From the NCBI GenBank assembly GCA_964394475.1, contig CAYMXZ010000001.1, positions 1 through 64,000 on the forward strand: a stretch of DNA of 64,000 bases, written 5' to 3'. Source of the DNA: RQOF01 sp964394475. GTDB lineage: Bacteria > Calditrichota > Calditrichia > RBG-13-44-9. Shown piece after piece: positions 53,571 through 63,537 of the stretch. Position 1 is the stretch's first letter. The number at the start of each line of letters is the position of its first letter. The translations under genes were made by a program, and so were the position numbers. The notes beneath the pieces were generated by a model. That model was given only the letters and a program-made list of their open reading frames with translations, had not been told where the DNA came from and searched no databases.

Positions 53571-54328
53571 TGAGTACCCATCTGAAATTTTTAGAGGGAC
53601 TTAAACCGCCGGTACTCATCGCTCACCGCGGTTCGCAGGTGGTGAACCACTATCCCGAAAATACTTTACCGGCGTTTGAGGAAGCTTTACAGGTGGAAGC
53701 CCATGGAATTGAGTTGGATATCTGGTTAACCAGCGATGGAGAATTAGCCGTGTTCCATGATCGAAACTTAGACCGACTCATTGGTTCTCATCAACAGATC
53801 GATCACTGCAGTTCCCACCAGCTGCAGCAATTGCGATTTACTGGATATGAAGCTAATCCTGAAATTAAAATTCCCATGTTGCACGAAGTTTTTGCCAGAT
53901 TTGGGGGAAAATTATATTATAATATCGAAATCAAACACCAGACAGGCTCATATCGGAAGTTAGTCCAGCGCTTGCAAGCACTTTTACAGGAATATGATCT
54001 GGCTTCCCGGGTTTGGTTATCCAGCTTTGATGCCCGTTTTTTACGGGAATGGATTGCAACCAATAGCCCCGTTCCCTGTGCATTATTATTTTCGAAATGG
54101 AATTGGTTCATCCGTCGGCACTGTTCTCAACCATATCCACAGATTTTACACCCGTCAGTTGCTTTGATACCGCGGCTGCCTGACCTGCTCCGCTTTTCAA
54201 AACCACTATGCTTCTGGACGGTCAATCAGGAAGAAACACTGAAAGAAATTCTTCACCCTGCCGTTTTCGGGATTATCAGCGATAACATTCCGCTCATAAA
54301 AAGATGCCTGGGGGCTTTAAAGCTGTAG
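53570..54328 (+). CDS. Glycerophosphodiester phosphodiesterase family protein
   Basis: 252-residue GDPD enzyme releasing alcohols from glycerophosphodiesters, probably cytosolic (no signal peptide). The TIM-barrel motif is complete: LIAHRGSQVVNHYPENTLPA, IELDIWLTSDGELAVFHDRN and YYNIEIK. The C-terminal barrel keeps FWTVNQEETL and GIISDNIPL. It shares its first base with the bshA stop. Possible role in phospholipid turnover; substrate unknown. Confidence 0.92.
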   Translation: MSTHLKFLEGLKPPVLIAHRGSQVVNHYPENTLPAFEEALQVEAHGIELDIWLTSDGELAVFHDRNLDRLIGSHQQIDHCSSHQLQQLRFTGYEANPEIKIPMLHEVFARFGGKLYYNIEIKHQTGSYRKLVQRLQALLQEYDLASRVWLSSFDARFLREWIATNSPVPCALLFSKWNWFIRRHCSQPYPQILHPSVALIPRLPDLLRFSKPLCFWTVNQEETLKEILHPAVFGIISDNIPLIKRCLGALKL

Positions 54329-54504
54329 TTATAAAAAATCTATTTTGTTCTTCTCAAGTGTAAAATTGAAAGGTACGGAACATTCCTGAAAAGTGAAAGG
54401 TTAATAATTCGGTATTTTAAGAATATTACGGATTAATTGATGGATTTCCTCTCAAATTTTTATGTAAATTTTACATCAAAAATAATTGCAAGGGTGAATC
54501 TTTA

Positions 54505-57500
54505 ATGAAATTAATAAAATTTTTGCTCATCATCTTGACCATAATGCTATTAACTAACAGTGCCTACTCACAGTTTGGGAAGAATAAGATTCAATATAAA
54601 AATTTTGAATGGTATTATATTCAAAGTAAGCATTTTGATGTTTATTATTATCCAGGGGCTGAAAAACTGGCTGAGTTTACGGCAGAAGTGGCCGAAGATG
54701 CCTATGAACAACTCAAGCGAGATTTTTCATATGAGGTGAAAGAGCGCCTGGTTTTTATCGTTTATAGATCTCATAATGATTGGCAGCAAACCAATGTGGT
54801 TTTGAGTTACCTGGAAGAAGGCATCGGTGGAGTAACTGAGTTATATAAAAATCGAATTGTCGTTCCCTTCGAAGGTTCCTATGCCCAGTTCCGCCATGTG
54901 ATTCATCACGAATTAGTCCATGGGGTAATGAATGATTTACTGTATGGCGGATCGGTTCAATCTTTAGTGATGGGAGAAGTGGTACCGGTCCCTTCATGGG
55001 TCGCTGAAGGATTATCAGAATTTCAATCGACCGGCTGGAATACCAATACGGATATGATTGTTCGTGATGCGGTATTATCTAATTATATCCCTTCCATTCA
55101 ATATTTAGAATATTTTCTGGTTTACCAGGGAGGGAATTCAGTTTTTCGATATATTGCAGAAACATACGGGCGGGAAAAAATTGGTGAAATATTATTGAAA
55201 GCCCGTGGAAATATTGGTTTTCAGCAGATTTTAGTCTCGAGCATTGGTTTGGACTATGAGGGTTTGACAGAAAAATGGCATCGATATTTGCAAAAAAATT
55301 ATGCCCCGGAGATTACCAACCGCCAGATTCCGAAGGAGTTCAGTGAGCAATTAACCAATCATAAGAAATTAAACAATTTTTTAAATCTCAGTCCGGCCAT
55401 AGCTCCACAGGGAGATAAGATCGCCTATATTTCCGATCGATCTGGCTTTCAAAACATTTATCTGATGTCCGCCATTGATGGGAAAGAAATAAAAGTACTG
55501 GTGAAAGGGGAGAGGTCAGAAAGTTTTGAGGAACTCCATTTTTTGCGGCCGGGTATGAGTTTTTCTCCTGACGGAAAAAAGTTAGCCTTCACGGCAAAGT
55601 CAGGCCCATGGGATGCGATTTATATAGTGGATGTGAAAAGTGGTAAGACCGAAAAACATGTTATAAAATTAGATGGTGCTTTCACAGCCTCCTGGTCACC
55701 GGATGGAGATAAAATTGCCTTTGTGGGAAATTTGAATGAAAAGAGTGATATCTTCATTTTCAATTTAAAAACCAGACAGTATAGCCAGCTGACCAATGAT
55801 GTTTTCACTGATGACCAACCCTCCTGGTCTCCGGATGGTCGTTATATCGCTTTTGTTTCTGACCGAGGAGCGTATCTCTCAGATAAGGATTTACCTTCCG
55901 ACTTTCGCATGCATGAATATGATTATGAATTTCGTGATGTGTACTTGATTGATGTGAATAGTGGAGAAATCATTCGTTGCACCAATACTCCCTGGGAGGA
56001 GGCGTATCCTATTTTCTCTCCAGATGGGAAAAAACTGGCATATACCTCTGATGAAAGTGGCATCTTTAATATTTATCTGCAGGATTTACAAACCGGTGAG
56101 TATTATCCGGTGACTAATATTCAATCTGGCGTTCTGCAGATCAATTGGGACAAAGAGGCCAATAAATTAGTTTACACCACTTTTTTCCAGGGCGGTTTTG
56201 ATATTTATCTTATTAATAATCCATTAAAATTAGCACCACAGAAACTGGAACTTACTCAATTTGCGCGGGATATGCGAAGTGATAAACCCCCTATCTATTC
56301 TCGAAAATGGGAACCGGAGATAAAAGAAACAGCAGAAGAAGATAAAAGACCTCAAGAAATGAAGGGTGAACAACCAGCCGATTACAGCCGTTACGTTTTT
56401 GGAAGCTACCGTCCCCGACCGGAAAGAAAAGATCCAAAAGAAATCGAAATGCCTGATTTTAAGGTGAAGGATGAATTCGGCAACTATCGTTCCCGAAAAT
56501 ATAAGATAAAATTTTCTCCAGATATTGTGACCGGGACTGCCGGTTACAACACTTTTTTTGGCTTTGAAGGATATACTTCTTTTGCCTTCAGTGATCTATT
56601 GGGAGATCATCAGATTTTTGTTAATGCGGCCTTATGGGCCGATCTGCGAAACAGTAATTTTGCGTTGATGTATTATTTCCTGAAGCGACGATTGAATTTA
56701 GGATTCGGCGGATTTCATCTGGTCTATTTGCTTTCTGACGGCTTTTATATTTTTCGTTATCGAAATTATGGGGTAAATTTTTTAGCTTCCTATCCCCTCA
56801 CCAGATTCAACCGCTTCGATTTATTTTTCATCTGGTATAACGTCAATTTAGAATATCTGGATTTTATTATTCCGACCACAAAAATCAGTGCCATCTTACC
56901 TGAAATTCAATATGTGCACGATAATGTATTATGGGGTGTTCGCTGGGGAGTATATTCCCCGGTCAGCGGATCCCGTTATTATGTTTCCATGCGCCTCAGT
57001 CCCAAGTTTAGTGACACGAATCTGGATTTCAGAACATTCAGTGCAGATTATCGGCGCTACTTTATGCTCAGCCCTCAGTACCAACTGGCTTTTCGAACAA
57101 CTTTTGGTGCCAGTTTCGGAACCGATGCTCAACAATTTTTCGTGGGTGGAATGGATAACTGGATCAACCAGAAATACCGTATGGGGAAAAGAATAAGCAA
57201 CATTAAGGATGTTTTTTTCTCTGAATTCATTACCCCATTACGTGGTGCCTATTATTATGAAAGAACGGGTAACCGCTTCTTTTTAGTCAATGCTGAGTTT
57301 CGTTTTCCACTGATAAAGTATATGCAATTAGGTTTTCCACCTGTCAGTTTCTTTAATATCAGTGGCGTGGTCTTTTATGATATCGGAGCGGCCTGGGATC
57401 AGGAGGATTCCCGCTGGTGGAGCCTTGATAATTTTCAGGGCATGGCCAATGGCAAATTTCGCGACCTGATTAGTGGTTATGGAATTGGCGCTCGAATTTA

Positions 57501-57600
57501 TTTCTTCGGCTTTATGGTGCGATATGATATCGCCTGGCCGTATGATTTTGATAGAAGCTCAAGACCGATTCATTATATTTCGTTGGGTTTAAATTTCTAA
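54505..57600 (+). CDS. Fusion of HExxH peptidase-like, PD40 propeller and outer-membrane barrel domains
   Basis: 1031-residue exported protein, signal peptide about 1-22 (NSAYSQF). Residues 35-270 are a gluzincin-like peptidase domain: HHELVHG (His135, Glu136, His139) and a third-ligand candidate Glu168 in PSWVAEGLSEFQS. Residues 290-590 hold at least five TolB-type PD40 blades (FSPDGKKLAFT, WSPDGDKIAFV, WSPDGRYIAFVSDRG, FSPDGKKLAYTSDESG). After an acidic linker (about 600-680), the last 350 residues are aromatic beta strands ending in an outer-membrane-type YISLGLNF. I know this class from FCB genomes but no defined role; a surface protease or assembly factor is possible. Confidence 0.8.
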   Translation: MKLIKFLLIILTIMLLTNSAYSQFGKNKIQYKNFEWYYIQSKHFDVYYYPGAEKLAEFTAEVAEDAYEQLKRDFSYEVKERLVFIVYRSHNDWQQTNVVLSYLEEGIGGVTELYKNRIVVPFEGSYAQFRHVIHHELVHGVMNDLLYGGSVQSLVMGEVVPVPSWVAEGLSEFQSTGWNTNTDMIVRDAVLSNYIPSIQYLEYFLVYQGGNSVFRYIAETYGREKIGEILLKARGNIGFQQILVSSIGLDYEGLTEKWHRYLQKNYAPEITNRQIPKEFSEQLTNHKKLNNFLNLSPAIAPQGDKIAYISDRSGFQNIYLMSAIDGKEIKVLVKGERSESFEELHFLRPGMSFSPDGKKLAFTAKSGPWDAIYIVDVKSGKTEKHVIKLDGAFTASWSPDGDKIAFVGNLNEKSDIFIFNLKTRQYSQLTNDVFTDDQPSWSPDGRYIAFVSDRGAYLSDKDLPSDFRMHEYDYEFRDVYLIDVNSGEIIRCTNTPWEEAYPIFSPDGKKLAYTSDESGIFNIYLQDLQTGEYYPVTNIQSGVLQINWDKEANKLVYTTFFQGGFDIYLINNPLKLAPQKLELTQFARDMRSDKPPIYSRKWEPEIKETAEEDKRPQEMKGEQPADYSRYVFGSYRPRPERKDPKEIEMPDFKVKDEFGNYRSRKYKIKFSPDIVTGTAGYNTFFGFEGYTSFAFSDLLGDHQIFVNAALWADLRNSNFALMYYFLKRRLNLGFGGFHLVYLLSDGFYIFRYRNYGVNFLASYPLTRFNRFDLFFIWYNVNLEYLDFIIPTTKISAILPEIQYVHDNVLWGVRWGVYSPVSGSRYYVSMRLSPKFSDTNLDFRTFSADYRRYFMLSPQYQLAFRTTFGASFGTDAQQFFVGGMDNWINQKYRMGKRISNIKDVFFSEFITPLRGAYYYERTGNRFFLVNAEFRFPLIKYMQLGFPPVSFFNISGVVFYDIGAAWDQEDSRWWSLDNFQGMANGKFRDLISGYGIGARIYFFGFMVRYDIAWPYDFDRSSRPIHYISLGLNF

Positions 57601-57772
57601 TCTATTGCAGGCGATTCGTCATTAACTAACGGTAAAGAATTTAGAAATGGTGCCGGGTTCCGTTTGCTGATTTCGGAGTGGCGCGGATTGAAATCTGAAA
57701 CTATCACTCATGTGGATTGATTCGCCCGCCCGGATACATGATTGGTATTTATGATGAAATAAGTGGCATAGC

Positions 57773-59149
57773 ATGGTTAAGTCGAAGTCCATATACATCT
57801 GTAACCAGTGTGGGTATGAGAGCCCAAAATGGACCGGAAAATGTCCTGAGTGCGGAAAATGGAATAGCCTGGAAGAGAGCAAACCTCAACCCAAAACAAC
57901 CAAAATCCAGAAGTCTTCTACCCGAGTTCCTTTATTACTTTCCACCACTGACCTGCAACCGCAAACGCGCCTGATTTCTGGAATCCGCGAGTTTGATCGG
58001 GTCCTGGGAGGAGGGATTTTTCATTCATCGGTCAATCTCATTGCCGGTGATCCGGGAATTGGAAAATCAACTTTATTGCTGCAGGTCGCTGGCGCTCTGG
58101 CTCAAAAAGGAATTACGATAATTTTTGTGAGCGCCGAGGAATCATTCTGGCAAATTCAAAATCGTGCCCAACGCCTGGGATTAGATAAACTCCCCATTCC
58201 AATTTTAGTAGAAACTGAATTAGAAAATATCCTTTATCATATCAATCAGGTCCAGCCGCAAGTGGTGGTGATTGATTCTATCCAGGCCGTTTATACTCAG
58301 AATGCGGTTGGCGCACCGGGGAATGTGAGCCAGATTCGGGAATGCTCCGCCCAGCTTTTCCGGGACGCTAAAGAAAAAGGTTGGTCTCTTTTTCTGGTGG
58401 GACATATTACCAAAGAAGGCGGTATTGCTGGTCCTAAGTTACTGGAACATACGGTAGATGTGGTTATCTATTTTGAAGGAGACTCATTTAATCAATACCG
58501 GATTTTACGATCCTTGAAAAATCGTTTTGGTCCCTCCCAGGAAATCGGTCTGTTTTGTATGGAAAAAGATGGATTAAAAGAAGTAACTAATCCATCTCAC
58601 CTGTTTATTGATGAACAATCGTCCAATCGGGTGGGGTCGAGCGTGGTGTGCAGTTTCCAGGGATCACGGCCAATATTAGCCGAAGTTCAGTCTCTGGTGG
58701 CTCGCTCCAATTATGGAGTACCCCAGCGCACCGTCAGTGGATTTGACCACCGCAAATTAGCGCTGCTGCTGGCCATCCTTGAGAAACATTGCGGATTAAA
58801 TTTTTCGTTCTACGATGTATTTGTCAAAATTGCCGGTGGACTTCGTATTGACGATCCAGCTATCGATCTGGGGATTTCGGCGTCGCTATACTCCAGCTAT
58901 GTGAATCAACCCTTAGATCATCAGTCAGTATATATCGGCGAGATTGGTTTAAATGGACAGGTGCGAAGTGTTTCCCAGCTTGATAAAAGAGTGGAGGAAG
59001 CCATGCGACTGGGTTTTCACTCCATTTTTATTCCTGCCTGGGAAAAATTAAAAGTTCCCTCTTCATCGAACCTCAACCTCAAACCTCTGAAACACATTTC
59101 CGATTTTATAAAAAAAGCTAACTTACACGATACGAAGAGTGAAAGATGA
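57773..59149 (+). CDS. radA: DNA repair protein RadA (Sms)
   Basis: RecA-like helicase and Lon-type fold protein of 458 residues that processes recombination intermediates. The N-terminal zinc finger is Cys10, Cys13, Cys24 and Cys27 (ICNQCGYESPKWTGKCPECG); Walker A is AGDPGIGKSTLL near residue 90; the RadA-specific KNRFG motif is RSLKNRFGPSQEIG; the C-terminal Lon-like domain carries VFVKIAGGLRIDDPAIDLGI. Full length. Its last bases overlap the next start by ATGA. Confidence 0.97.
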   Translation: MVKSKSIYICNQCGYESPKWTGKCPECGKWNSLEESKPQPKTTKIQKSSTRVPLLLSTTDLQPQTRLISGIREFDRVLGGGIFHSSVNLIAGDPGIGKSTLLLQVAGALAQKGITIIFVSAEESFWQIQNRAQRLGLDKLPIPILVETELENILYHINQVQPQVVVIDSIQAVYTQNAVGAPGNVSQIRECSAQLFRDAKEKGWSLFLVGHITKEGGIAGPKLLEHTVDVVIYFEGDSFNQYRILRSLKNRFGPSQEIGLFCMEKDGLKEVTNPSHLFIDEQSSNRVGSSVVCSFQGSRPILAEVQSLVARSNYGVPQRTVSGFDHRKLALLLAILEKHCGLNFSFYDVFVKIAGGLRIDDPAIDLGISASLYSSYVNQPLDHQSVYIGEIGLNGQVRSVSQLDKRVEEAMRLGFHSIFIPAWEKLKVPSSSNLNLKPLKHISDFIKKANLHDTKSER

Positions 59150-60084
59150 TTTTCCAAAATTTACATTTCCATAAGACCATTCTTATCGGTTTGTGGGTCG
59201 GATTCTCTCATGTTTTATTTTCTCAGGAAATTACATCCACGGCAGGTGTCAATTGGTCGGTCCGCGCCATAATCGATGCTCAGGAAACTCCCACCGGGAT
59301 ATTGCAAAATGTCACTGCAATCGATCTGGATACCGAAGGTAATCTCTACATTATAGATAGTGGACGGAATCGTTTGCTCAAATATTCAGCTGCCGGAACA
59401 TTTATGAAAGAAATAGGAGGATTTGGAAGGGGACCCGAGCAATTTAACGATCCACGCGATGTGGATGCTCATCTCACGCTAAATATCTTTGTGGCTGATT
59501 TTAACAACAATCGAATTGTGCGGTTTGATTCGAACCTAAATTACCTGAATGATTTTAATCCGGTCTTTAATAGTTCGTTTTATTTTGAAATGCCTTTAAG
59601 CGTGGCGGTGAATAACCAATATGATGTATTTATCCTGGAAGATTTAAATAAGCGCATTGTTAAAATTGGTCGCTTTAATCAGCCGCTGACGGTCTTTGGA
59701 GCGACTTCTGAGAATTTAGGTCAATTGCTGGGACCTTATCAAGTTACTCTGGGCAGTCGAAATATGCTTTATGTTTCTGATCCACTGAGTGGCTCAATTC
59801 AAATTTATGATTTCTTGGGAAATTATATTGGGAATATCATCCATCCTGATTTTATTGAACCAAAAGGAATTTTTACGACAGCACAGGGAGAATTGCTGGT
59901 GGCTGATCCCAAAGGTCAAACCATCTATTTTTTTAATCATCATCACCTGCTTGACGATATTCTGGATGTGAAGATTTTGGCGATCAATCCCCTGGATATT
60001 GCACTCTGGAATCCGGGCGCGGAAAGAAACCGCATTCTTTACATTGTTTCCTCTCGCGCTTGTGTTGTTCTCTCTTCTGAATAA
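59146..60084 (+). CDS. Exported NHL-repeat beta-propeller protein
   Basis: 312-residue protein with a signal peptide (about 10-27, SHVLFSQ) and repeated NHL-type blades: VTAIDLDTEGNLYIIDSGRN, RLLKYSAAGTFMKEIGGFG, FVADFNNNRIVRFDSNLN, LLVADPKGQTIYFF. NHL propellers bind proteins, peptides or nucleic acids and the ligand is not evident. The start overlaps the radA stop (ATGA), a coupling that tells little about function since one product is cytosolic and the other exported. Confidence 0.85.
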   Translation: MIFQNLHFHKTILIGLWVGFSHVLFSQEITSTAGVNWSVRAIIDAQETPTGILQNVTAIDLDTEGNLYIIDSGRNRLLKYSAAGTFMKEIGGFGRGPEQFNDPRDVDAHLTLNIFVADFNNNRIVRFDSNLNYLNDFNPVFNSSFYFEMPLSVAVNNQYDVFILEDLNKRIVKIGRFNQPLTVFGATSENLGQLLGPYQVTLGSRNMLYVSDPLSGSIQIYDFLGNYIGNIIHPDFIEPKGIFTTAQGELLVADPKGQTIYFFNHHHLLDDILDVKILAINPLDIALWNPGAERNRILYIVSSRACVVLSSE

Positions 60085-60184
60085 ACGATTTCTTCAAAAA
60101 CTGCTTAGAATGAATGTTCGACGAACCGCTGAAATGTCATACTGAATTCATGCAGAAATATGTTTAATGATAATTCAGTAGTGT

Positions 60185-60202
60185 GAGGAGGCAATATTCC
60201 TC
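60185..60202 (+). terminator. Weak candidate terminator after the NHL-repeat gene
   Basis: GAGGA, 8-base loop, TCCTC, followed by TATTTTCTTTTG. The short 5-bp stem and imperfect T tract make this a weak call; it lies 100 bases past the stop codon at 60084 and 134 bases before the RNase Y start. Confidence 0.3.
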
Positions 60203-60335
60203 TATTTTCTTTTGAAATCATAAGTCCATCGGCGTGACCAGCATAATCCAAAATTTATATTTTTTTACTATCATTAAGGTTATATATTATTGATTCGAAG
60301 ATTTAAATAAGTAATTTTTTACCATGGAGTATACA

Positions 60336-61940
60336 ATGAATATTATCATAATAACAGTGGCTTTTATTAGCGGGTTATTTTTTGGAGCGATAGTTTATCA
60401 TTTCCTTCGAAAACGGAAAATAAACCAGGCTGAGCAACGAGTCAAAGAGATGATGCATGAAGCTCAGAAGAAGCAGGAAAAAATGGAACGGGAGGCCTAC
60501 CTGGCCGCCAAGGAAAAACTGTATCATGAAAAGAATCAATTTGTGAAGCAGATGAAGCAGCGGGAGAGTGAATTTAACAATATGGAAGAGCGTCTGCGGC
60601 AAAAGGAGAAGGAGATTAAAAAACAAGCCAGCAAATATCAGGAAAAAGAATGGCAGATAAATAAGCGGGAGCAGGAACTGAATAAATGGGAAAGAAGTAT
60701 TCGTGAGAAAGAAAAAGAAATCAATCTACTTCGCGAACAACAGATGAAAAATCTGGAGGAAATCAGTGCGCTGACCCGCGAGGAAGCAAAAAAATTATTA
60801 ATTGATTCTATGATTACTCAGGCGCGAGCTGAAGCGGCACAAAGCATTATCGATATCAAGCGTGAAGCCGAAGAACGAGCCCGCATAGAAGCCAAAGAAA
60901 TTATGGCATTTGCCATTGAACGGATGGCGACCGAATACACGATGGAATCGACCTTGATATCGGTTGAGCTTCCCAATGATGAATGGAAAGGTATTGTGAT
61001 CGGGAGGGATGGTCGCAATATTAAAGCGTTTGAAGCGGCTACCGGTGTAAAAGTGATTGTGGATGATACACCAGAAACAGTCGTTATGTCCAGTTTTGAT
61101 CCGGTCAAGCGCGAAATCGCTCGAATTGCCATGGAGCGGTTGATTAAGATAAAAAATATTAATCCCAAAACCATTGAAAGCGAAGTTGAAAAAGCTTCCC
61201 GCGAGGTAGAAGCCAGCGTTAAAAAAGCCGCTGAAGAAACCTTGCAGGAATTGAAGATTAAAAATGTGCATCCTGATATGCGGGAATATCTGGGGAGACT
61301 AAAATATCGAACCAGCTACGGACAAAATATTCTCCAGCACTCGAAGGAAGTAGCCTGGCTGGCAGCAGGAATGGCGGCAGAATTGGGATTAGATGTTCAT
61401 TTAGCCAAACGGGCAGGTTTATTCCACGATATCGGAAAGGCCGTTAGTGGGGACTCCGAAGGAAGCCATGTGTCAATTGGAGTCGAATTGGCAACCCGCT
61501 GTAATGAACATCCGGTTGTTATTAATTCTATTTTAGCTCATCATGAGGAAGCAGAACCTATTTCACCAATTTCCGTGTTAGTCACAGCGGCCGATCGCAT
61601 CAGTGGGGCTCGCCCGGGTGCCCGGCGGGAATCCCTGGAAGCTTATGCAGAGCGAATTACTAAGTTAGAAGAATTGGCGAATTCCTTTGAGGGTGTGGGG
61701 AAAACTTATGCCTTATCAGCCGGTCGCGAAATTCGGGTAATGATTATACCGGAAAAAATTTCTGATAATGAGGCAAAGCTGCTGGCTTCTGATATTGCTC
61801 GAAAAATTAAAGAGACCATGGAATATCCCGGCCAGATAAAAGTCACTGTTATTCGTCAAACGATTGCCAACAGTTTCACTGACGAATTTTTACCTGGACA
61901 AAATGGGAAGAAATCGGAACCTGTGGTGACTGAAAATTAA
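60336..61940 (+). CDS. rny: Ribonuclease Y
   Basis: Membrane-anchored endoribonuclease that starts mRNA decay. The 534-residue protein has one N-terminal membrane segment (MNIIIITVAFISGLFFGAIV), a long coiled coil (about 25-200), KH domain (IVIGRDGRNIKAFEAATGV) and HD domain (AGLFHDIGKAVSGDSEGSH with the His-Asp metal site, and ILAHHEEAEP). The frame can begin at ATG 60324, but ATG 60336 has GGAG 6 bases upstream and the typical MNII start. The ferritin-like gene follows after 22 bases, probably on the same transcript. Confidence 0.96.
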   Translation: MNIIIITVAFISGLFFGAIVYHFLRKRKINQAEQRVKEMMHEAQKKQEKMEREAYLAAKEKLYHEKNQFVKQMKQRESEFNNMEERLRQKEKEIKKQASKYQEKEWQINKREQELNKWERSIREKEKEINLLREQQMKNLEEISALTREEAKKLLIDSMITQARAEAAQSIIDIKREAEERARIEAKEIMAFAIERMATEYTMESTLISVELPNDEWKGIVIGRDGRNIKAFEAATGVKVIVDDTPETVVMSSFDPVKREIARIAMERLIKIKNINPKTIESEVEKASREVEASVKKAAEETLQELKIKNVHPDMREYLGRLKYRTSYGQNILQHSKEVAWLAAGMAAELGLDVHLAKRAGLFHDIGKAVSGDSEGSHVSIGVELATRCNEHPVVINSILAHHEEAEPISPISVLVTAADRISGARPGARRESLEAYAERITKLEELANSFEGVGKTYALSAGREIRVMIIPEKISDNEAKLLASDIARKIKETMEYPGQIKVTVIRQTIANSFTDEFLPGQNGKKSEPVVTEN

Positions 61941-61962
61941 TGAAAATCGATCGGGTAGCATT

Positions 61963-62418
61963 ATGACAAATTTCTCTCTTGATTCGATCCATGCTCTGCA
62001 AATCGCCATGCAGAATGAAAAAGATACAATCCAGATTTATGAGCATATGCTCAACCATGTCCGGGATTCAAAAGGGAGAGAATTGATTCATCGTTTAATT
62101 ATTGACGAACATCAGCATCAAGCCAGGATAAAAGAAAAGATTCTACTCGCAGGAGGAAGAATAGCCCCCCTTGATGTGACGATTGAGATTGGCTTTCCCA
62201 ATCGTGAGCAGATTTTTGAAATGGAATTGGAAAACTGCTCGGTCTCGGAATTAATAAATATCGCCCTGCAAAGTGAACAAATGAATCGGGACTTTTACGA
62301 TTACCAATTCAAAAGGGCCAGGAACAAGGAAGTAAAAAACATTTTCAAATGGTTAATGGATCAAGAAGATTTACATATTCAGAATTTACAGGAAGAGTAT
62401 CAACAATATTTAGCGTGA
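61963..62418 (+). CDS. Ferritin-like (rubrerythrin-type) domain protein
   Basis: 151-residue four-helix bundle protein with paired iron-ligand signatures: EKDTIQIYEHM (helix 1), IDEHQHQARI (helix 2), SEQMNRDFYDYQ (helix 3) and DQEDLHIQNL (helix 4). This is the Glu/ExxH pattern of a diiron site. No rubredoxin domain is attached, so it is not full rubrerythrin; iron-linked oxygen or peroxide protection is the likely theme. GGG lies before the ATG. It follows RNase Y by 22 bases. Confidence 0.85.
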   Translation: MTNFSLDSIHALQIAMQNEKDTIQIYEHMLNHVRDSKGRELIHRLIIDEHQHQARIKEKILLAGGRIAPLDVTIEIGFPNREQIFEMELENCSVSELINIALQSEQMNRDFYDYQFKRARNKEVKNIFKWLMDQEDLHIQNLQEEYQQYLA

Positions 62419-62539
62419 TAGACCATCGGGGTTCCGTTCCCACTTTCTAAAACATGTTCCTTTCATAGATTATCTGATCAGGACCATGCCTACTGACTGA
62501 AAGCAGAGGCTATTTTTCAGGAGAAAAGTAGGCGAGAAA

Positions 62540-62580
62540 AATTGTTTACAAATCTATATTTTTTTTTATTATATTCATTA
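62540..62580 (+). promoter_or_regulatory. Weak candidate promoter ahead of the MEMO1-family gene
   Basis: TTTACA followed after about 18 bases of mostly T residues by TTATAT, ending about 30-40 bases before the ATG at 62610. The T-rich spacer makes the match partly due to composition; low confidence. Confidence 0.3.
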
Positions 62581-62609
62581 TCACAAAAGGATTGTTTGAT
62601 AGCGAGGCG

Positions 62610-63440
62610 ATGGAACCACTAAGAAAGTATCGTAAAGCCGGCAGCGCAGGATCTTTCTATTCCCGCGATAAATTAATCCTCGAACGCGAATTAAGCATGT
62701 TCTTAGAATCTGCTCCTACTCTCGAGCTGTCGCGTCCTATTCGCAGCATTATAGTCCCCCATGCCGGTTATCTTTATTCCGGCGGCGTGGCAGCGCGCGC
62801 CTATGCTCAGATATTAAATTCCCGGTACCGACGGGTCATTGTTATTGCCGTCAGCACCGAAGAGCAATACCCTTTCTGCAGTATTTATCCTGGTTTAGGC
62901 TATGAAACTCCCTTCGGTGAAGTTCCGATTGACCAACTTTACACCAAAAAGTTATGTTCCTATTCAAACTTAATCCAATTATCCGAAAGTGGGCATTCCA
63001 CGAAGGAACATACCATTGAAGTTCAGCTTCCTTTTTTGCAATTATGCCTGGGAAAGTTTGACCTTATTCCCATCATGATGGGTGAGCAAAATTTAAATTT
63101 GATCAACAGCCTGGTAGAAGCGATTACTAAAAATATCCCGGCTGAGAATACCCTGATTGTAGCCAGCAGTGATCTTTCCCATGGCCATCCGGATCAAAAA
63201 GCACGGGTATTAGACCAGGTAGCCATTGATCTCATCAACCAATTCGACGAAAAGAGGCTCTGGCGAGAAATCCAAGAACAACAAACTGAGTTATCGGGTC
63301 ATAGTGCGGTTATCGCTTCCATGAAAATAGCCAAAGCAATGGGTGCAAAAGATGCCAAGGTTTTAATCCATCGCCATTCGGGAGATATATCGGGAAATAC
63401 CCGTGAAGTAGAAGGTTACCTCTCTGCTGTAATCTGGTAA
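62610..63440 (+). CDS. AmmeMemoRadiSam system protein B (MEMO1 family)
   Basis: 276-residue cytosolic protein of the MEMO1 fold, related to extradiol dioxygenases. Family signatures are RSIIVPHAGYLYSGGVAARA, STKEHTIEVQLPFLQLCLG, LIVASSDLSHGHP and the C-terminal HSGDISGNTREVEGYLSAVI. The His and Asp/Glu residues of the metal-site region are present. The frame opens at a TTG (62592), but ATG 62610 has GAGG 2 bases upstream of the start region and the normal N terminus. Partner gene AMMECR1 follows; the radical-SAM partner is expected beyond the window. The biochemical role of the trio is not established. Confidence 0.92.
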   Translation: MEPLRKYRKAGSAGSFYSRDKLILERELSMFLESAPTLELSRPIRSIIVPHAGYLYSGGVAARAYAQILNSRYRRVIVIAVSTEEQYPFCSIYPGLGYETPFGEVPIDQLYTKKLCSYSNLIQLSESGHSTKEHTIEVQLPFLQLCLGKFDLIPIMMGEQNLNLINSLVEAITKNIPAENTLIVASSDLSHGHPDQKARVLDQVAIDLINQFDEKRLWREIQEQQTELSGHSAVIASMKIAKAMGAKDAKVLIHRHSGDISGNTREVEGYLSAVIW

Positions 63441-63537
63441 TGAAGGAGTTGATGATTGTGAAGAGAATTTTAGATTTATAGCAGCCCGGGAAATGATGAA
63501 GCAAGCGGAAAGGTGATCAAATAACAGGGGTAATTAG

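Noticed and set aside
54450..54475. ATGTAAATTTTACAT dyad upstream of the 1031-residue gene
   Set aside because: An AT-only-like short dyad in AT-rich DNA; expected by chance.
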